64,000 nucleotides of DNA from Streptomyces sp. NA04227 (GTDB lineage Bacteria; Actinomycetota; Actinomycetes; Streptomycetales; Streptomycetaceae). The notes under the pieces are model-generated. The model was given only the letters and a program-made list of their open reading frames with translations, was not told the DNA's origin and did no database searches. The stretch is taken from NCBI RefSeq assembly GCF_013364195.1, contig NZ_CP054918.1, forward strand, positions 5,569,001 to 5,633,000, written 5' to 3'. Within the stretch, counting starts at the first letter, position 1; the number at the start of each line of letters is the position of its first letter. Shown here piece by piece: positions 42,816-51,200 of this stretch. Both the position numbers and the translations under genes were made by a program.

Positions 42816-43214
42816 ATGAACGCCCATGAGCCGTACCCGTCCGCCCGGCCGCGGGTACCGCGTCAGCCGCGGGGGCCCGAGGCGTGGCAGGGTCCCGCGC
42901 CCGACGGCTGGGAGGGCGTCCGCCCGGTCAAGGCCTGGTACGCGCTGGTGGCTCTGCTGATGCTGTGCGGGGCGGGTTTCACCGGACTGGGCGTGGTCGC
43001 CGGGCTCTTTCTCACCGCGGGCAAGCACCTGGCCTGCGACACCACCACGGCCTGCGACCGGCGCCCGTACGAGGAGGGTTACCAGGACCCGGGCTGGTCG
43101 GCCTGGCCGTTCGTGACCGCGGCGGTCCTCGCCGCCCTCGCGGTCCTGCTGTTCACCGCGGTGTTCCTCGCCCGGCGCCGCAACCACGCGGAACGCGGGC
43201 CGGGCGCGCGGTAG
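42816..43214 (+). CDS. Two-helix membrane protein, 132 aa
   Basis: A Pro-rich cytoplasmic N-terminus, two hydrophobic helices (YALVALLMLCGAGFTGLGVVAGLFL; WPFVTAAVLAALAVLLFTAVFLA), and an outside loop with two Cys (HLACDTTTACDRR) probably disulfide-linked. ATG 42816 follows GGAGG at 9 nt. No known domain. Confidence 0.78.
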   Translation: MNAHEPYPSARPRVPRQPRGPEAWQGPAPDGWEGVRPVKAWYALVALLMLCGAGFTGLGVVAGLFLTAGKHLACDTTTACDRRPYEEGYQDPGWSAWPFVTAAVLAALAVLLFTAVFLARRRNHAERGPGAR

Positions 43215-43284
43215 GCCTCGCGAGGGGCCGCGGTACGCCGTCCCGCTCCCGGGCGGGCGGCACAGCCGACTCCCGTCGGCGCCC

Positions 43285-44232
43285 TCAGACCTCGTCCCAG
43301 AAACCGGCCAGTGCCGCCGCCGTGAGCTTGGGCTGGTCGGTGTTGGGGGAGTGCTCGGCGCCGGGGATCACGCTCCGGCGCGCGCCGAGCCGTTCGGCCA
43401 TCGCGTCGAGCAGGGGCACCGGCCAGGTGTGGTCGACGGTGCCGGACACGACGTGCATCGGCAGCGGCACCCGGGACAGCGCGTCGACCCGGTCCGGCTC
43501 CGTGCACAACTGGCGACCTGTGGCAAGCAGTTGGGCCGGTGCGTTGCGCAGCCACCGGCGCCGCAGCCGGTCCGGGTCGTCGGTCGCACCCGGCACGCCG
43601 TCCTCGGTGCCGAGGGCCAGTACGCCCTCCTCGATCCCGCCGCCGGTGCCGTTCTCGACCTCCGTGTCCGTGTCGGAGTCGGTGGCGGTGTCCTCGGGGG
43701 GTTCGAGCGCCTGGATCGCCTCCCATACCTGCGCCATGTCGAGCTGGGTGAGGGCGCCGCGCAGCAGGCGTACGCGTTCCTGCTGGGGCAGGGAGATCTC
43801 GGCGGGGCCGGACGACATCAGGGTCAGCGAGGCGAAGGGCGCGGCGTCGAGCAGTACCGCCGCGCGCGCGATCTGGCCGCCGAGCGAATGCCCGAGCAGA
43901 TGCAGCGGACCGTCCCCGAGCGCCGCCGCCTGCGCCAGCACATCCCGCGCCAACTCGGCCTGCGCGTAAGCCGATTCGTCCTCCCGGGACCCCTCGGACT
44001 CGTGCTGTCCGCGGCCGTCGAGGGCCACCGTGCGATAGCCCGCCTCGTTCAGCGGCTCGTGCAGCGGACCGAAGTCCTCCTTCGAGCCGGTGTACCCGGG
44101 CAGCAGCAGGGCGGTGCCGCGCCGCGGCCCCGCGGTCGCGGGCGCGTCGACGACGGCGAAGCCGCCGCGCGCGGTCTCCAGCCGGTAGGCACGGGCATGC
44201 GAGGGCGGACGGAAGCTCGGCGGCCTGCTCAT
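43285..44232 (-). CDS. Alpha/beta hydrolase
   Basis: 315 aa. Serine nucleophile in LLGHSLGGQIA; oxyanion segment LLPGYTGSKED; acid in SGTVDHTWP; His in GAEHSPNTDQP. An insert with acidic repeats (ATDSDTDTEVENGTGGGIEEG) extends the cap region. ATG 44232 lacks a ribosome site but TACTCT is 7 nt upstream, so the transcript is probably leaderless. The substrate cannot be predicted. Confidence 0.88.
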   Translation of the reverse strand: MSRPPSFRPPSHARAYRLETARGGFAVVDAPATAGPRRGTALLLPGYTGSKEDFGPLHEPLNEAGYRTVALDGRGQHESEGSREDESAYAQAELARDVLAQAAALGDGPLHLLGHSLGGQIARAAVLLDAAPFASLTLMSSGPAEISLPQQERVRLLRGALTQLDMAQVWEAIQALEPPEDTATDSDTDTEVENGTGGGIEEGVLALGTEDGVPGATDDPDRLRRRWLRNAPAQLLATGRQLCTEPDRVDALSRVPLPMHVVSGTVDHTWPVPLLDAMAERLGARRSVIPGAEHSPNTDQPKLTAAALAGFWDEV

Positions 44233-44239
44233 GGCCCGA

Positions 44240-44245
44240 AGAGTA
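44240..44245 (-). promoter_or_regulatory. -10 element of a leaderless promoter for the alpha/beta hydrolase
   Basis: TACTCT on the minus strand ends 7 nt before ATG 44232. Confidence 0.5.
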
Positions 44246-44260
44246 GCCGCCCGGGTCACC

Positions 44261-44320
44261 CGCCCGAGCAGGCACGCGGTACAGCGGATACGCCCGAGCA
44301 GGCACGCGGCGCGGCGGACA
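44261..44320. repeat. 30-bp tandem duplication
   Basis: Units 44261-44290 and 44291-44320 both begin CGCCCGAGCAGGCACGCGG and share 25 or more bases, just upstream of the hydrolase promoter on the minus strand. Confidence 0.8.
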
Positions 44321-44414
44321 CGCCCCGCCGCGCACGGATGCGTACGCACCTCCCGCTTGCCCGGCCGACAGGCTCCCCAGCGCGCTCCCGCGTACACCCC
44401 ACCCCCGAACGCCG

Positions 44415-44455
44415 AACCGCCCGCCCCCTCAACTCTGCGGAGGGAACGGGCGGTT
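44415..44455 (-). terminator. Terminator of the DEAD-box helicase gene
   Basis: AACCGCCCG / CGGGCGGTT outer stem (9 bp) with an inner CCCTC / GAGGG stem, positioned 34 bp after the minus-strand stop. Confidence 0.8.
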
Positions 44456-44488
44456 GGGATGCCTCGGCGGTGCGGGCCGCCGGTGGGC

Positions 44489-46360
44489 TCAGCTCTCGGC
44501 GGCCTCGGCCACCTCGGCCGGACGGCGCGTACGACGGCGGCGCGGCTTGGCCTCGCCCTCGGCGGGAGCGGCGGCCTCGGCGGGGGCGACCGCCTCGGGT
44601 GCCGCGGCGGCCTTGCGGGTACGGCGCCGGGGCTTGGTCGCCACGGCGGTGTCCCCGGCGACTTCGGGCTGCGCCGGGATGCTCGCCGGAGCGTCCTCGG
44701 CACCACTCGCGGTCGCCGTCTCGGCCGCCGACTGCGCGGCGGGCTTGCGGGTGCGGCGACGGCGCGGCTTGGCCTCGCCCTCCGCCGTCTCGACGGCCTG
44801 CTCGGCCGACGCCTCGGGCTGCTGCGCGGTCGAGGCCTCGGCGGCGCTCGCCCCGGCCCGGGTACGGCGACGGCGGCGCGGGGTGCGCGGCCCGTCCTTC
44901 TCGTCGGTGGCGGACTCGGTGGCGGACTCGGCCGACTGCGCGGCGCCCTCCTCCAGCGGCGTGCCGCCACGGGTGCGACGACGGCTGCGCGGAGTGCGCG
45001 CCGGACGCTCGCGCTCACGCTCCTGCGGACGTCCGCCGCGGCCGCGGCCGCCGGTCTCGCCCAGGTCCTCGACCTCTTCGGCGTTCAGACCGGCGCGGGT
45101 GCGCTCGGCACGCGGCAGCACACCCTTGGTGCCCGCCGGGATGTTCAGCTCCTCGAAGAAGTGCGGGGAGGTCGAGTACGTCTCCACCGGGTCGGGGAAC
45201 TTCAGGTCCAGCGCCTTGTTGATCAGCTGCCAGCGGGGGATGTCGTCCCAGTCGACCAGCGTGATCGCGGTGCCGGAGGCCCCGGCGCGGCCGGTGCGGC
45301 CGATCCGGTGCAGATACGTCTTCTCGTCCTCGGGGGACTGGTAGTTGACGACGTGGGTCACGCCCTCGACGTCGATACCGCGCGCGGCGACGTCGGTGCA
45401 GACCAGGACGTCGACCTTGCCGTTGCGGAAGGCGCGCAGCGCCTGTTCGCGGGCGCCCTGGCCGAGGTCGCCGTGCACCGCGCCGGAGGCGAAGCCGCGA
45501 CGCTGGAGCTGCTCGGCGATGTCGGCCGCGGTGCGCTTGGTGCGGCAGAAGACCATCGCGAGTCCGCGACCCTCGGCCTGCAGTATGCGCGCGACCATCT
45601 CCGGCTTGTCCATCGAGTGGGCGCGGTAGACGTGCTGCGAGATGTTGGCGACCGTCGCGCCCTCGTCGTCCGGCGCGGTGGCGCGGATGTGGGTGGGCTG
45701 CGACATGTAGCGGCGGGCGAGACCGATCACGGCGCCCGGCATGGTCGCCGAGAACAGCATGGTCTGGCGGCGGGCCGGAAGCATGTTGACGATCTTCTCG
45801 ACGTCGGGCAGGAAGCCCAGGTCGAGCATCTCGTCGGCCTCGTCGAGGACCAGGCACTTCACGTGCCCGAGGTCGAGCTTCTTCTGCCCGGCCAGGTCGA
45901 GCAGGCGTCCCGGGGTGCCGACGACCACGTCGACGCCCTTCTTGAGGGCCTCCACCTGCGGCTCGTAGGCGCGGCCGCCGTAGATCGCGAGGACGCGCAC
46001 ATTGCGCACCTTGCCCGCGGTCAGCAGGTCGTTGGTGACCTGGGTGCACAGCTCGCGCGTCGGGACGACGACGAGTGCCTGCGGGGCGTTGGTGAGGTCC
46101 TCCGGCGCCGCGCGCCCGGCCTCGACGTCCGCGGGGACGGTGACGCGCTCCAGGAGCGGCAGACCGAAACCGAGGGTCTTGCCGGTGCCGGTCTTGGCCT
46201 GGCCGATGACGTCGGTGCCGGAGAGGGCGACCGGGAGTGTCATCTCCTGGATCGGGAAGGGATTGACGATGCCGACGGCCTCGAGGGCCTCGGCGGTCTC
46301 GGGCAGGATGCCGAGATCACGGAACGTCTGGGTAGCTGTGTTCGTGGGCTGCGTACTCAG
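44489..46360 (-). CDS. DEAD-box RNA helicase (RhlE type), probable CTG start
   Basis: About 623 aa. Motifs in order: Q (FPIQEMTLP), I (GQAKTGTGKT), Ia (PTRELC), Ib (TPGRLLDL), II (DEADEM), III (SATMPG), V and VI (HRIGRTGRAG). The C-terminal 170 residues are repeats of Lys-Pro-Arg-Arg-Arg-Arg-Thr-Arg separated by Ala/Glu-rich linkers, a likely RNA-binding tail. The N-terminus must precede TFRDLGILPETAEAL, but no ATG, GTG or TTG lies close; CTG 46360 has AGAGG 7 nt before it and I use it. Unwinds structured RNA; cold-shock roles are common in the family. Confidence 0.9.
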   Translation of the reverse strand: MSTQPTNTATQTFRDLGILPETAEALEAVGIVNPFPIQEMTLPVALSGTDVIGQAKTGTGKTLGFGLPLLERVTVPADVEAGRAAPEDLTNAPQALVVVPTRELCTQVTNDLLTAGKVRNVRVLAIYGGRAYEPQVEALKKGVDVVVGTPGRLLDLAGQKKLDLGHVKCLVLDEADEMLDLGFLPDVEKIVNMLPARRQTMLFSATMPGAVIGLARRYMSQPTHIRATAPDDEGATVANISQHVYRAHSMDKPEMVARILQAEGRGLAMVFCRTKRTAADIAEQLQRRGFASGAVHGDLGQGAREQALRAFRNGKVDVLVCTDVAARGIDVEGVTHVVNYQSPEDEKTYLHRIGRTGRAGASGTAITLVDWDDIPRWQLINKALDLKFPDPVETYSTSPHFFEELNIPAGTKGVLPRAERTRAGLNAEEVEDLGETGGRGRGGRPQERERERPARTPRSRRRTRGGTPLEEGAAQSAESATESATDEKDGPRTPRRRRRTRAGASAAEASTAQQPEASAEQAVETAEGEAKPRRRRTRKPAAQSAAETATASGAEDAPASIPAQPEVAGDTAVATKPRRRTRKAAAAPEAVAPAEAAAPAEGEAKPRRRRTRRPAEVAEAAES

Positions 46361-46771
46361 GGTGATGCCTCTTCTGTGAGACGCGGTGCGAGGCGAACGC
46401 GGGGGTCGTGACCGTGACCGTGCCGAAAGCACCACATCGGCCACCTGCGGGGCGGGCCGGATGGCACGGGACCACTGCCGACGCTCGAGCGCTCGTACCG
46501 CGGAGGGCCCCTCCGGTGCCGTACGCGACTGTGCCGCACGGCGAGAGGGCTGTCGGGTCGGAGCCGATCGGGCCACCGACCGGGCATCCTCATTCGTGAC
46601 TGCCCGCCGGGACGCGTCGCCAATCCGCCACATGGCAAAAGGCTGCGCAAATCCTGCGGGCTCTTTAGCACCATACCCCGGATTGCCGCATCTGCGAATG
46701 GCCGATCGTGTCACGTAGCCGTGGTCACAGTCGATGACCAGGGACTTCCCGGTTCGATCGGGAGGACTATC
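46361..46771. other. Divergent intergenic region, 411 bp
   Basis: Separates the helicase (-) from the ferritin-like gene (+). Near 46747-46763 the stem TCCCG / CGGGA contains part of the ribosome site GGGAGG of the ferritin-like gene, so it could mask initiation. Otherwise no gene or clear promoter. Confidence 0.4.
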
Positions 46772-47509
46772 GTGCACACCATGACGACGTCTGACAACGC
46801 AGCCGCCGAACCCGTCCCGGTCGCTTCCCAGGACTGGGCGCAGGCTGCCAAGAACCCGCAGTACCGCGCCGCGGTGATCGACCTGCTCGGTGCCCTCGCC
46901 TACGGCGAACTCGCCGCCTTCGAGCGGCTCGCGGAGGACGCGAAGCTGGCGCCGACCCTGGCCGACAAGGCGGAACTGGCGAAGATGGCGTCGGCGGAGT
47001 TCCACCACTTCGAGCAGCTGCGCAACCGGCTCGCGACGATCGGCGTCGTCCCCGGCGAGGCGATGGAGCCCTTCGTCGCCGCCCTGGACGGCTTCCACCG
47101 CCAGACGGCCCCGTCGGACTGGCTGGAGGGCCTGGTCAAGGCCTACGTCGGCGACTCGATCGCCAGCGACTTCTACCGCGAGGTCGCCACCCGGCTCGAC
47201 TCGGACACCCGCGACCTGGTCCTCGGTGTGCTCGACGACACCGGCCACGCCTCGTTCGCGGTCGAGAAGGTGCGCGCCGCGATCGACGCCGATTCACGGG
47301 TCGGCGGCCGGCTCGCCCTGTGGGCGCGGCGCCTGATGGGCGAGGCGCTCTCGCAGTCGCAGCGGGTGGTCGCCGAGCGCGACGCCCTGTCCACGATGCT
47401 CGTCGGCGGTCTCGCGGACGGCTTCGACCTGGCCGAGGTCGGCCGGATGTTCTCGCGGATCACCGAGGCGCACACCAAGCGGATGGCCGCCCTCGGCCTG
47501 GCCGCCTGA
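46772..47509 (+). CDS. Ferritin-like / MiaE-like diiron-fold protein
   Basis: 245 aa four-helix bundle. GTG 46772 (MHTMTTSD) is 6 nt after GGAGG; ATG 46781 is 15 nt away. The ferritin-like motif shows LAYGELAAFERLAEDAK, ASAEFHHFEQLRNRL (ExxH type), YREVATRLDSDTRDLVLG and DDTGHASFAVEKV, consistent with a dimetal site or its degenerate version. The homologue in mycobacteria (Rv3210c-like) lies at the same position. The tRNA hydroxylase function of MiaE is possible but unproved here. Confidence 0.85.
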   Translation: MHTMTTSDNAAAEPVPVASQDWAQAAKNPQYRAAVIDLLGALAYGELAAFERLAEDAKLAPTLADKAELAKMASAEFHHFEQLRNRLATIGVVPGEAMEPFVAALDGFHRQTAPSDWLEGLVKAYVGDSIASDFYREVATRLDSDTRDLVLGVLDDTGHASFAVEKVRAAIDADSRVGGRLALWARRLMGEALSQSQRVVAERDALSTMLVGGLADGFDLAEVGRMFSRITEAHTKRMAALGLAA

Positions 47510-47668
47510 GCCACTGCCGCAAGCGGCATCCCGTACGCGTACGTGCCCGACCGTCACGTACCTGATCGTCGGCGCGTACGTGTGCCCCCGCCCGGGCGGG
47601 TCCGTATCAGCGGGCCCCGGCCCGGGCGGCGTCGTCTCCGCGCACGTCGGGCATCGTCCCGCCAGGGC

Positions 47669-47932
47669 TCAGGCGTGTACTGAGCGGCGCAGCCGTCGCG
47701 GGCGCAGCAGCAGCGACAGGAGTGCGGTGGCCATCACCACGGCTCCGGCGAGGGTGGCCACCAGGTGTCCCGAGCCGAGCGCGCTGCGCGTGATGAAGGC
47801 GCCGAGCAGGGCGCCCGCCAGGCCGGTCGGCAGGACAAGGGTCCAGGCCGGCATGCGGTCGCCGAGCAGGCGGATCGCCAGCCGGGCGAGCACGAGACCG
47901 ACCACCACGGAGCCGAGCACCTCGAGGAGCAT
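47669..47932 (-). CDS. Small integral membrane protein, 87 aa
   Basis: Three hydrophobic helices (LLEVLGSVVVGLVLARLAIRLL; WTLVLPTGLAGALLGAFITRSAL; GHLVATLAGAVVMATALLSLLL) and a basic C-terminus (RPRRLRRSVHA), resembling small GlsB/YeaQ-type stress proteins. ATG 47932 follows GGGAGG at 8 nt. The gap 47933-48182 upstream holds no other gene. Confidence 0.82.
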   Translation of the reverse strand: MLLEVLGSVVVGLVLARLAIRLLGDRMPAWTLVLPTGLAGALLGAFITRSALGSGHLVATLAGAVVMATALLSLLLRPRRLRRSVHA

Positions 47933-48182
47933 GCGAGTTTCCTCCCGCGCGGTCGGGTCCGGGCCGGTCACTATCGGTCTACCCGCCAGGGACGGAACGC
48001 AATCCTCCACTGCGGAGATGCTGTGCCCGCGCGATGGCGGAAAAGCGCAGGCCGGTACGGCGGTACGGGCCCGGGCGGGGTGCTGCGACGGACCGGTGCG
48101 GGTGGGCCGTATGGGCGTGTTCGCGGGTGGCCGTGGGAGGGCGGACCGAAACACCGCCGGGCACGGCAACCGAAACGACGAC

Positions 48183-48257
48183 GGCCCGGTGGGCGGAAAA
48201 TCCGCCCACCGGGCCACCGGTGTTCCTGTCTCCGTTCCGGTCGGTCACACCGACCGG
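48183..48257 (-). terminator. Double terminator of the DUF3107 gene
   Basis: Two perfect hairpins in tandem: CCGGTCGGT-CAC-ACCGACCGG (48237-48257, 9 bp, 3 bp after the stop) and GGCCCGGTGGGCGGA-AAA-TCCGCCCACCGGGCC (48183-48215, 15 bp). Confidence 0.88.
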
Positions 48258-48260
48258 AGG

Positions 48261-48488
48261 TCAGAGCGCGCTGAAGCCCACCTTGCGCGTGGTGGGCTCG
48301 CCGAGCTCCACGTACGCGAGCTTCTCCGAGGGCACCAGGACCTTGCGGCCGTGGTCGTCCACGAGGCTCAGCAGGGGCGACTTGCCCGAGAGGGCGTCGG
48401 CCACCGCGGCCTCGACCTCTTCCGGGCTCTGGCCGCTCTCCAGGACGATCTCGCGGGGCGCGTACTGCACGCCGATCTTGACCTCCAC
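48261..48488 (-). CDS. DUF3107 protein, 75 aa
   Basis: GTG 48488 is 8 nt after GGAGGG. The sequence VEVKIGVQYAPREIVLESGQSPEEV and GRKVLVPSEKLAYVELGEPTTRKVGF matches the small actinobacterial DUF3107 family (Rv3208A type). Probably a soluble alpha/beta protein that dimerises; role unknown. It lies downstream of a TetR regulator on the same strand, as in mycobacteria. Confidence 0.92.
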   Translation of the reverse strand: MEVKIGVQYAPREIVLESGQSPEEVEAAVADALSGKSPLLSLVDDHGRKVLVPSEKLAYVELGEPTTRKVGFSAL

Positions 48489-48671
48489 GGCTTTGTCCCT
48501 CCGACGTTCAGTGATGTGCGCGGTGCGTCCGCGCGGTACTGAGCACACCCTAGCCGGGCGAAAGGGCGCCCAGAGGCCGTGTGCGAACGCCAGGAGCGAA
48601 CACGGTCACGGTGCCCGCCGGGCCCGGGGGCCGACGGGCACCGACCGTCGCGTCGAGGCCTTCGCCGCCGG

Positions 48672-49301
48672 TCAGTTGGTCAGCGGGAAACCCGCGATGC
48701 CGCGCCAGGCGAGCGAGGTCAGCAGCTCCACCGCCTTGTCGCGCGGGATGCCGCTCTCGCTGGAGAGCCAGTAGCGGGCGACCACCTGCGAGACGCCGCC
48801 GAGGGCGACGGCGAGGAGCATCGACTCCTCCTCGGGCAGGCCGGTGTCCTCGGCGATCACCGCGGAGATGGCCTGGGCGCAGTCGAGGCCGACCCGCTCG
48901 ACGCGCTCGCGCACGGCGGGCTCGTTCGTCAGGTCCGACTCGAAGACCAGCCGGAAGGCGCCGCCCTCGTCCTCCACGTACGCGAAGTAGGCGTCCATGG
49001 TGGCCGCCACGCGCAGCTTGTTGTCGTTGGTGGAGGCGAGTGCGGCGCGTACGGACTGCAGCAGCGACTCGCAGTGCTGGTCGAGCAGGGCCAGGTACAG
49101 GTCGAGCTTGCCCGGGAAGTGCTGGTAGAGCACGGGCTTGCTGACTCCGGCCCGCTCGGCGATGTCGTCCATCGCGGCCGCGTGGTAGCCCTGCGCGACG
49201 AAGACCTCCTGCGCCGCGCCGAGCAGCTGGTTGCGCCGGGCACGGCGGGGCAGCCGTGTTCCGCGCGGGCGGGCCGCCTCTGTCTGCTCTATGGCTGTCA
49301 C
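48672..49301 (-). CDS. TetR-family transcriptional regulator (Rv3208-like)
   Basis: 209 aa. The N-terminal HTH is evident (RRNQLLGAAQEVFVAQGYHAAAMDDIAERAGVSKPVLYQHFPGKLDLYLALLDQH), followed by a helical ligand domain that ends in WRGIAGFPLTN. GTG 49301 has GGAGG 5 nt upstream. It is close to the DUF3107 gene, which may be a target. The ligand is unknown. Confidence 0.9.
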   Translation of the reverse strand: MTAIEQTEAARPRGTRLPRRARRNQLLGAAQEVFVAQGYHAAAMDDIAERAGVSKPVLYQHFPGKLDLYLALLDQHCESLLQSVRAALASTNDNKLRVAATMDAYFAYVEDEGGAFRLVFESDLTNEPAVRERVERVGLDCAQAISAVIAEDTGLPEEESMLLAVALGGVSQVVARYWLSSESGIPRDKAVELLTSLAWRGIAGFPLTN

Positions 49302-49680
49302 GCCGCCTCCCAAGATCGTCCGGACGCCAGGTGCGCCGACACGCCATCGTACTTTTCGGTAACCCTTGTGTGCGTGGTCCGGGCCGGGATTTTCCCGCGG
49401 CGCAGACCCCGGAAAAGGGCGATAGCCAGGCAAAACGGTGCGCCGGAAGAGCGGGCTTGGAGAGTTTGTGACACCCGTGAAGGGGACCCGTGGCCATGGG
49501 CGAGCGGCCGAAACGGGCCGAATCGGCCGCGGGGGGCGGTCCGGGCGGGCCGAGCGCCACCGCGGGAGTGCGAACGTGCGGGCTCGAAGTTGACCACGTC
49601 GCGCCCTCCCGTCCGCCGATCCGCCCCACGCCGCCGCCGGAATCGGCCGTGGCCGTGCTCGTGACTCGGCTGCTCGTGAC
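49302..49680. other. Intergenic gap, 379 bp
   Basis: Upstream of the TetR gene. Contains an AT-richer stretch (TACTTTTCGGTAACC near 49349-49363) that could carry the TetR promoter, and no perfect palindrome. A 66-codon plus-strand frame (49490-49690) is not convincing. Confidence 0.4.
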
Positions 49681-49944
49681 TCAGCGGTAGTCGTCCTCGT
49701 CGAGTTCCACCACGCGTGCCTGCTCCGCGCGGTCGCCCTCGTCGGCGTCGTCCCGGCCGCCGCGGTCCAGCGGTTCGTCGCGGCGGGGCGAGAGTTCGGT
49801 GTGCTGCTCGGCCGCGTCGGCCTCGGGGGCCTCCACGTCCGTCTCCTCGTAGGAGCCGGGGCTCCCGTGCCTCTGGGCGGTCCCGGGCGCTGCGAGGGTG
49901 TCGGCCTCGTCGAAGGTCTCGGGGTCGCTGGGGTCGACGGTCAT
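49681..49944 (-). CDS. Acidic hypothetical protein, 87 aa
   Basis: Asp/Glu-rich, no hydrophobic core, presumably disordered: starts MTVDPSDPETFDEAD and ends VVELDEDDYR. ATG 49944 follows GAAGAGG closely. I believe related short acidic proteins occur in other streptomycetes; no function can be assigned. Confidence 0.7.
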   Translation of the reverse strand: MTVDPSDPETFDEADTLAAPGTAQRHGSPGSYEETDVEAPEADAAEQHTELSPRRDEPLDRGGRDDADEGDRAEQARVVELDEDDYR

Positions 49945-50201
49945 GTGTCCTCTTCCCGTGTCCTCTTCGGATTCCCGTGTCCTCTGCGGGCGTGCGAGTG
50001 TGCGGTGCGCCTGCCCCTGGGCAGGCCGGGTACACCGGTGGGGCGAAAGCGCCGCGGCATTGTGCCCGGGGCCGACGACACCCGCGTACGGATGTGCCCA
50101 TTTTGTACGTGAGAGCCGCCCTTACGAGGGTAGGAGACGGTTCAAACCTGCGCCAGACAATCTGTGACCGCGAACACACCAATCTCTGCGTGATCGTCTC
50201 G

Positions 50202-50207
50202 TAACAT
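50202..50207 (+). promoter_or_regulatory. -10 element of a leaderless promoter for the alpha/beta hydrolase at 50215
   Basis: TAACAT ends 7 nt before ATG 50215. No ribosome site lies between. Confidence 0.5.
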
Positions 50208-50214
50208 TGCCCCC

Positions 50215-51192
50215 ATGTCTTCGACCGAGCTGCCCGGCACCCTTGCCGCGGCCGAGCCCAGGACGGCCCCGGTGCGCGTCGCGGACGGCGAGCGGCTGCG
50301 GTCGGTCGGACTGCACGGGCTCTCGCTCACGGTGCGCTCGCGACCACCGGCCGCCCAGGGGCTGCCGACCGCGCTCTTCGTCCACGGACTCGGCGGTTCC
50401 TCGCAGAACTGGTCCGCCCTGATGCGCGAGCTCGACGGCGTGGTGGACGGCGAGGCCCTGGACCTGCCGGGCTTCGGCGACTCCCCGCCGCCCGACGACG
50501 GGAACTACTCGGTCACCGGCCACGCCCGCGCGGTGATCCGCTATCTCGACTCCTGCGGCCGGGCGCCGGTGCATCTGCTCGGCAACTCGATGGGCGGCGC
50601 GGTCGTCACTCGGGTCGCCGCGCTCCGGCCCGACCTGGTCCGCACCCTCACCCTGATCTCGCCCGCACTGCCCGAACTGCGGGTACAGGGCAGCGCGGTG
50701 CCGACCGCCCTGCTCGCGGTCCCCGGTGTGGTCCGGCTCTTCACTCGGATCAGCCGCGACTGGACGGCCGAGCAGCGCGTCCGCGGAGTGATAAACCTCT
50801 GCTACGGCGACCCGAACCGGGCCGGACCCGAGGAGTTCGAGGCCGCCGTCGAGGAGATGGAACGGCGGCTGACCCTGCCCTACTTCTGGGACGCGATGGC
50901 ACGCTCGGCCCGCGGCATCGTCAACGCCTACACCCTGGGCGGACAGCACGGACTGTGGCGGCAGGCCGAACGCGTGCTCGCGCCCACCCTGCTCGTCTAC
51001 GGCGGGAAGGACCAACTCGTCGGCTATCGCATGGCCGCACGCGCGGCACGGGCGTTCCGCGGCTCACGGCTGCTGACCCTGCCCGAGGCCGGACACGTGG
51101 CGATGATGGAATACCCGGACACCGTGGCCGCCGCTTTCCGTGAACTCCTCGCGGACACAGGCGAGTTGAGCCACGTGAGTACGGGGAGCTGA
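50215..51192 (+). CDS. Alpha/beta-fold hydrolase
   Basis: 325 aa. Oxyanion segment FVHGLGGSSQNW, nucleophile in LLGNSMGGAVV, acid in VYGGKDQLVGYRM, and His in EAGHVAMMEYP. Close to C-C bond hydrolase or proline-iminopeptidase-like members; substrate not predicted. It lies 8 bp upstream of the DUF3152 gene and may be co-transcribed with it. Confidence 0.9.
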   Translation: MSSTELPGTLAAAEPRTAPVRVADGERLRSVGLHGLSLTVRSRPPAAQGLPTALFVHGLGGSSQNWSALMRELDGVVDGEALDLPGFGDSPPPDDGNYSVTGHARAVIRYLDSCGRAPVHLLGNSMGGAVVTRVAALRPDLVRTLTLISPALPELRVQGSAVPTALLAVPGVVRLFTRISRDWTAEQRVRGVINLCYGDPNRAGPEEFEAAVEEMERRLTLPYFWDAMARSARGIVNAYTLGGQHGLWRQAERVLAPTLLVYGGKDQLVGYRMAARAARAFRGSRLLTLPEAGHVAMMEYPDTVAAAFRELLADTGELSHVSTGS

Positions 51193-51200
51193 GGCAGGGC

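Noticed and set aside
49490..49690. 66-codon plus-strand frame with AAGGGG upstream
   Set aside because: Overlaps the end of the better-supported acidic gene on the minus strand, no domain and average third-position GC. Not listed as a gene.
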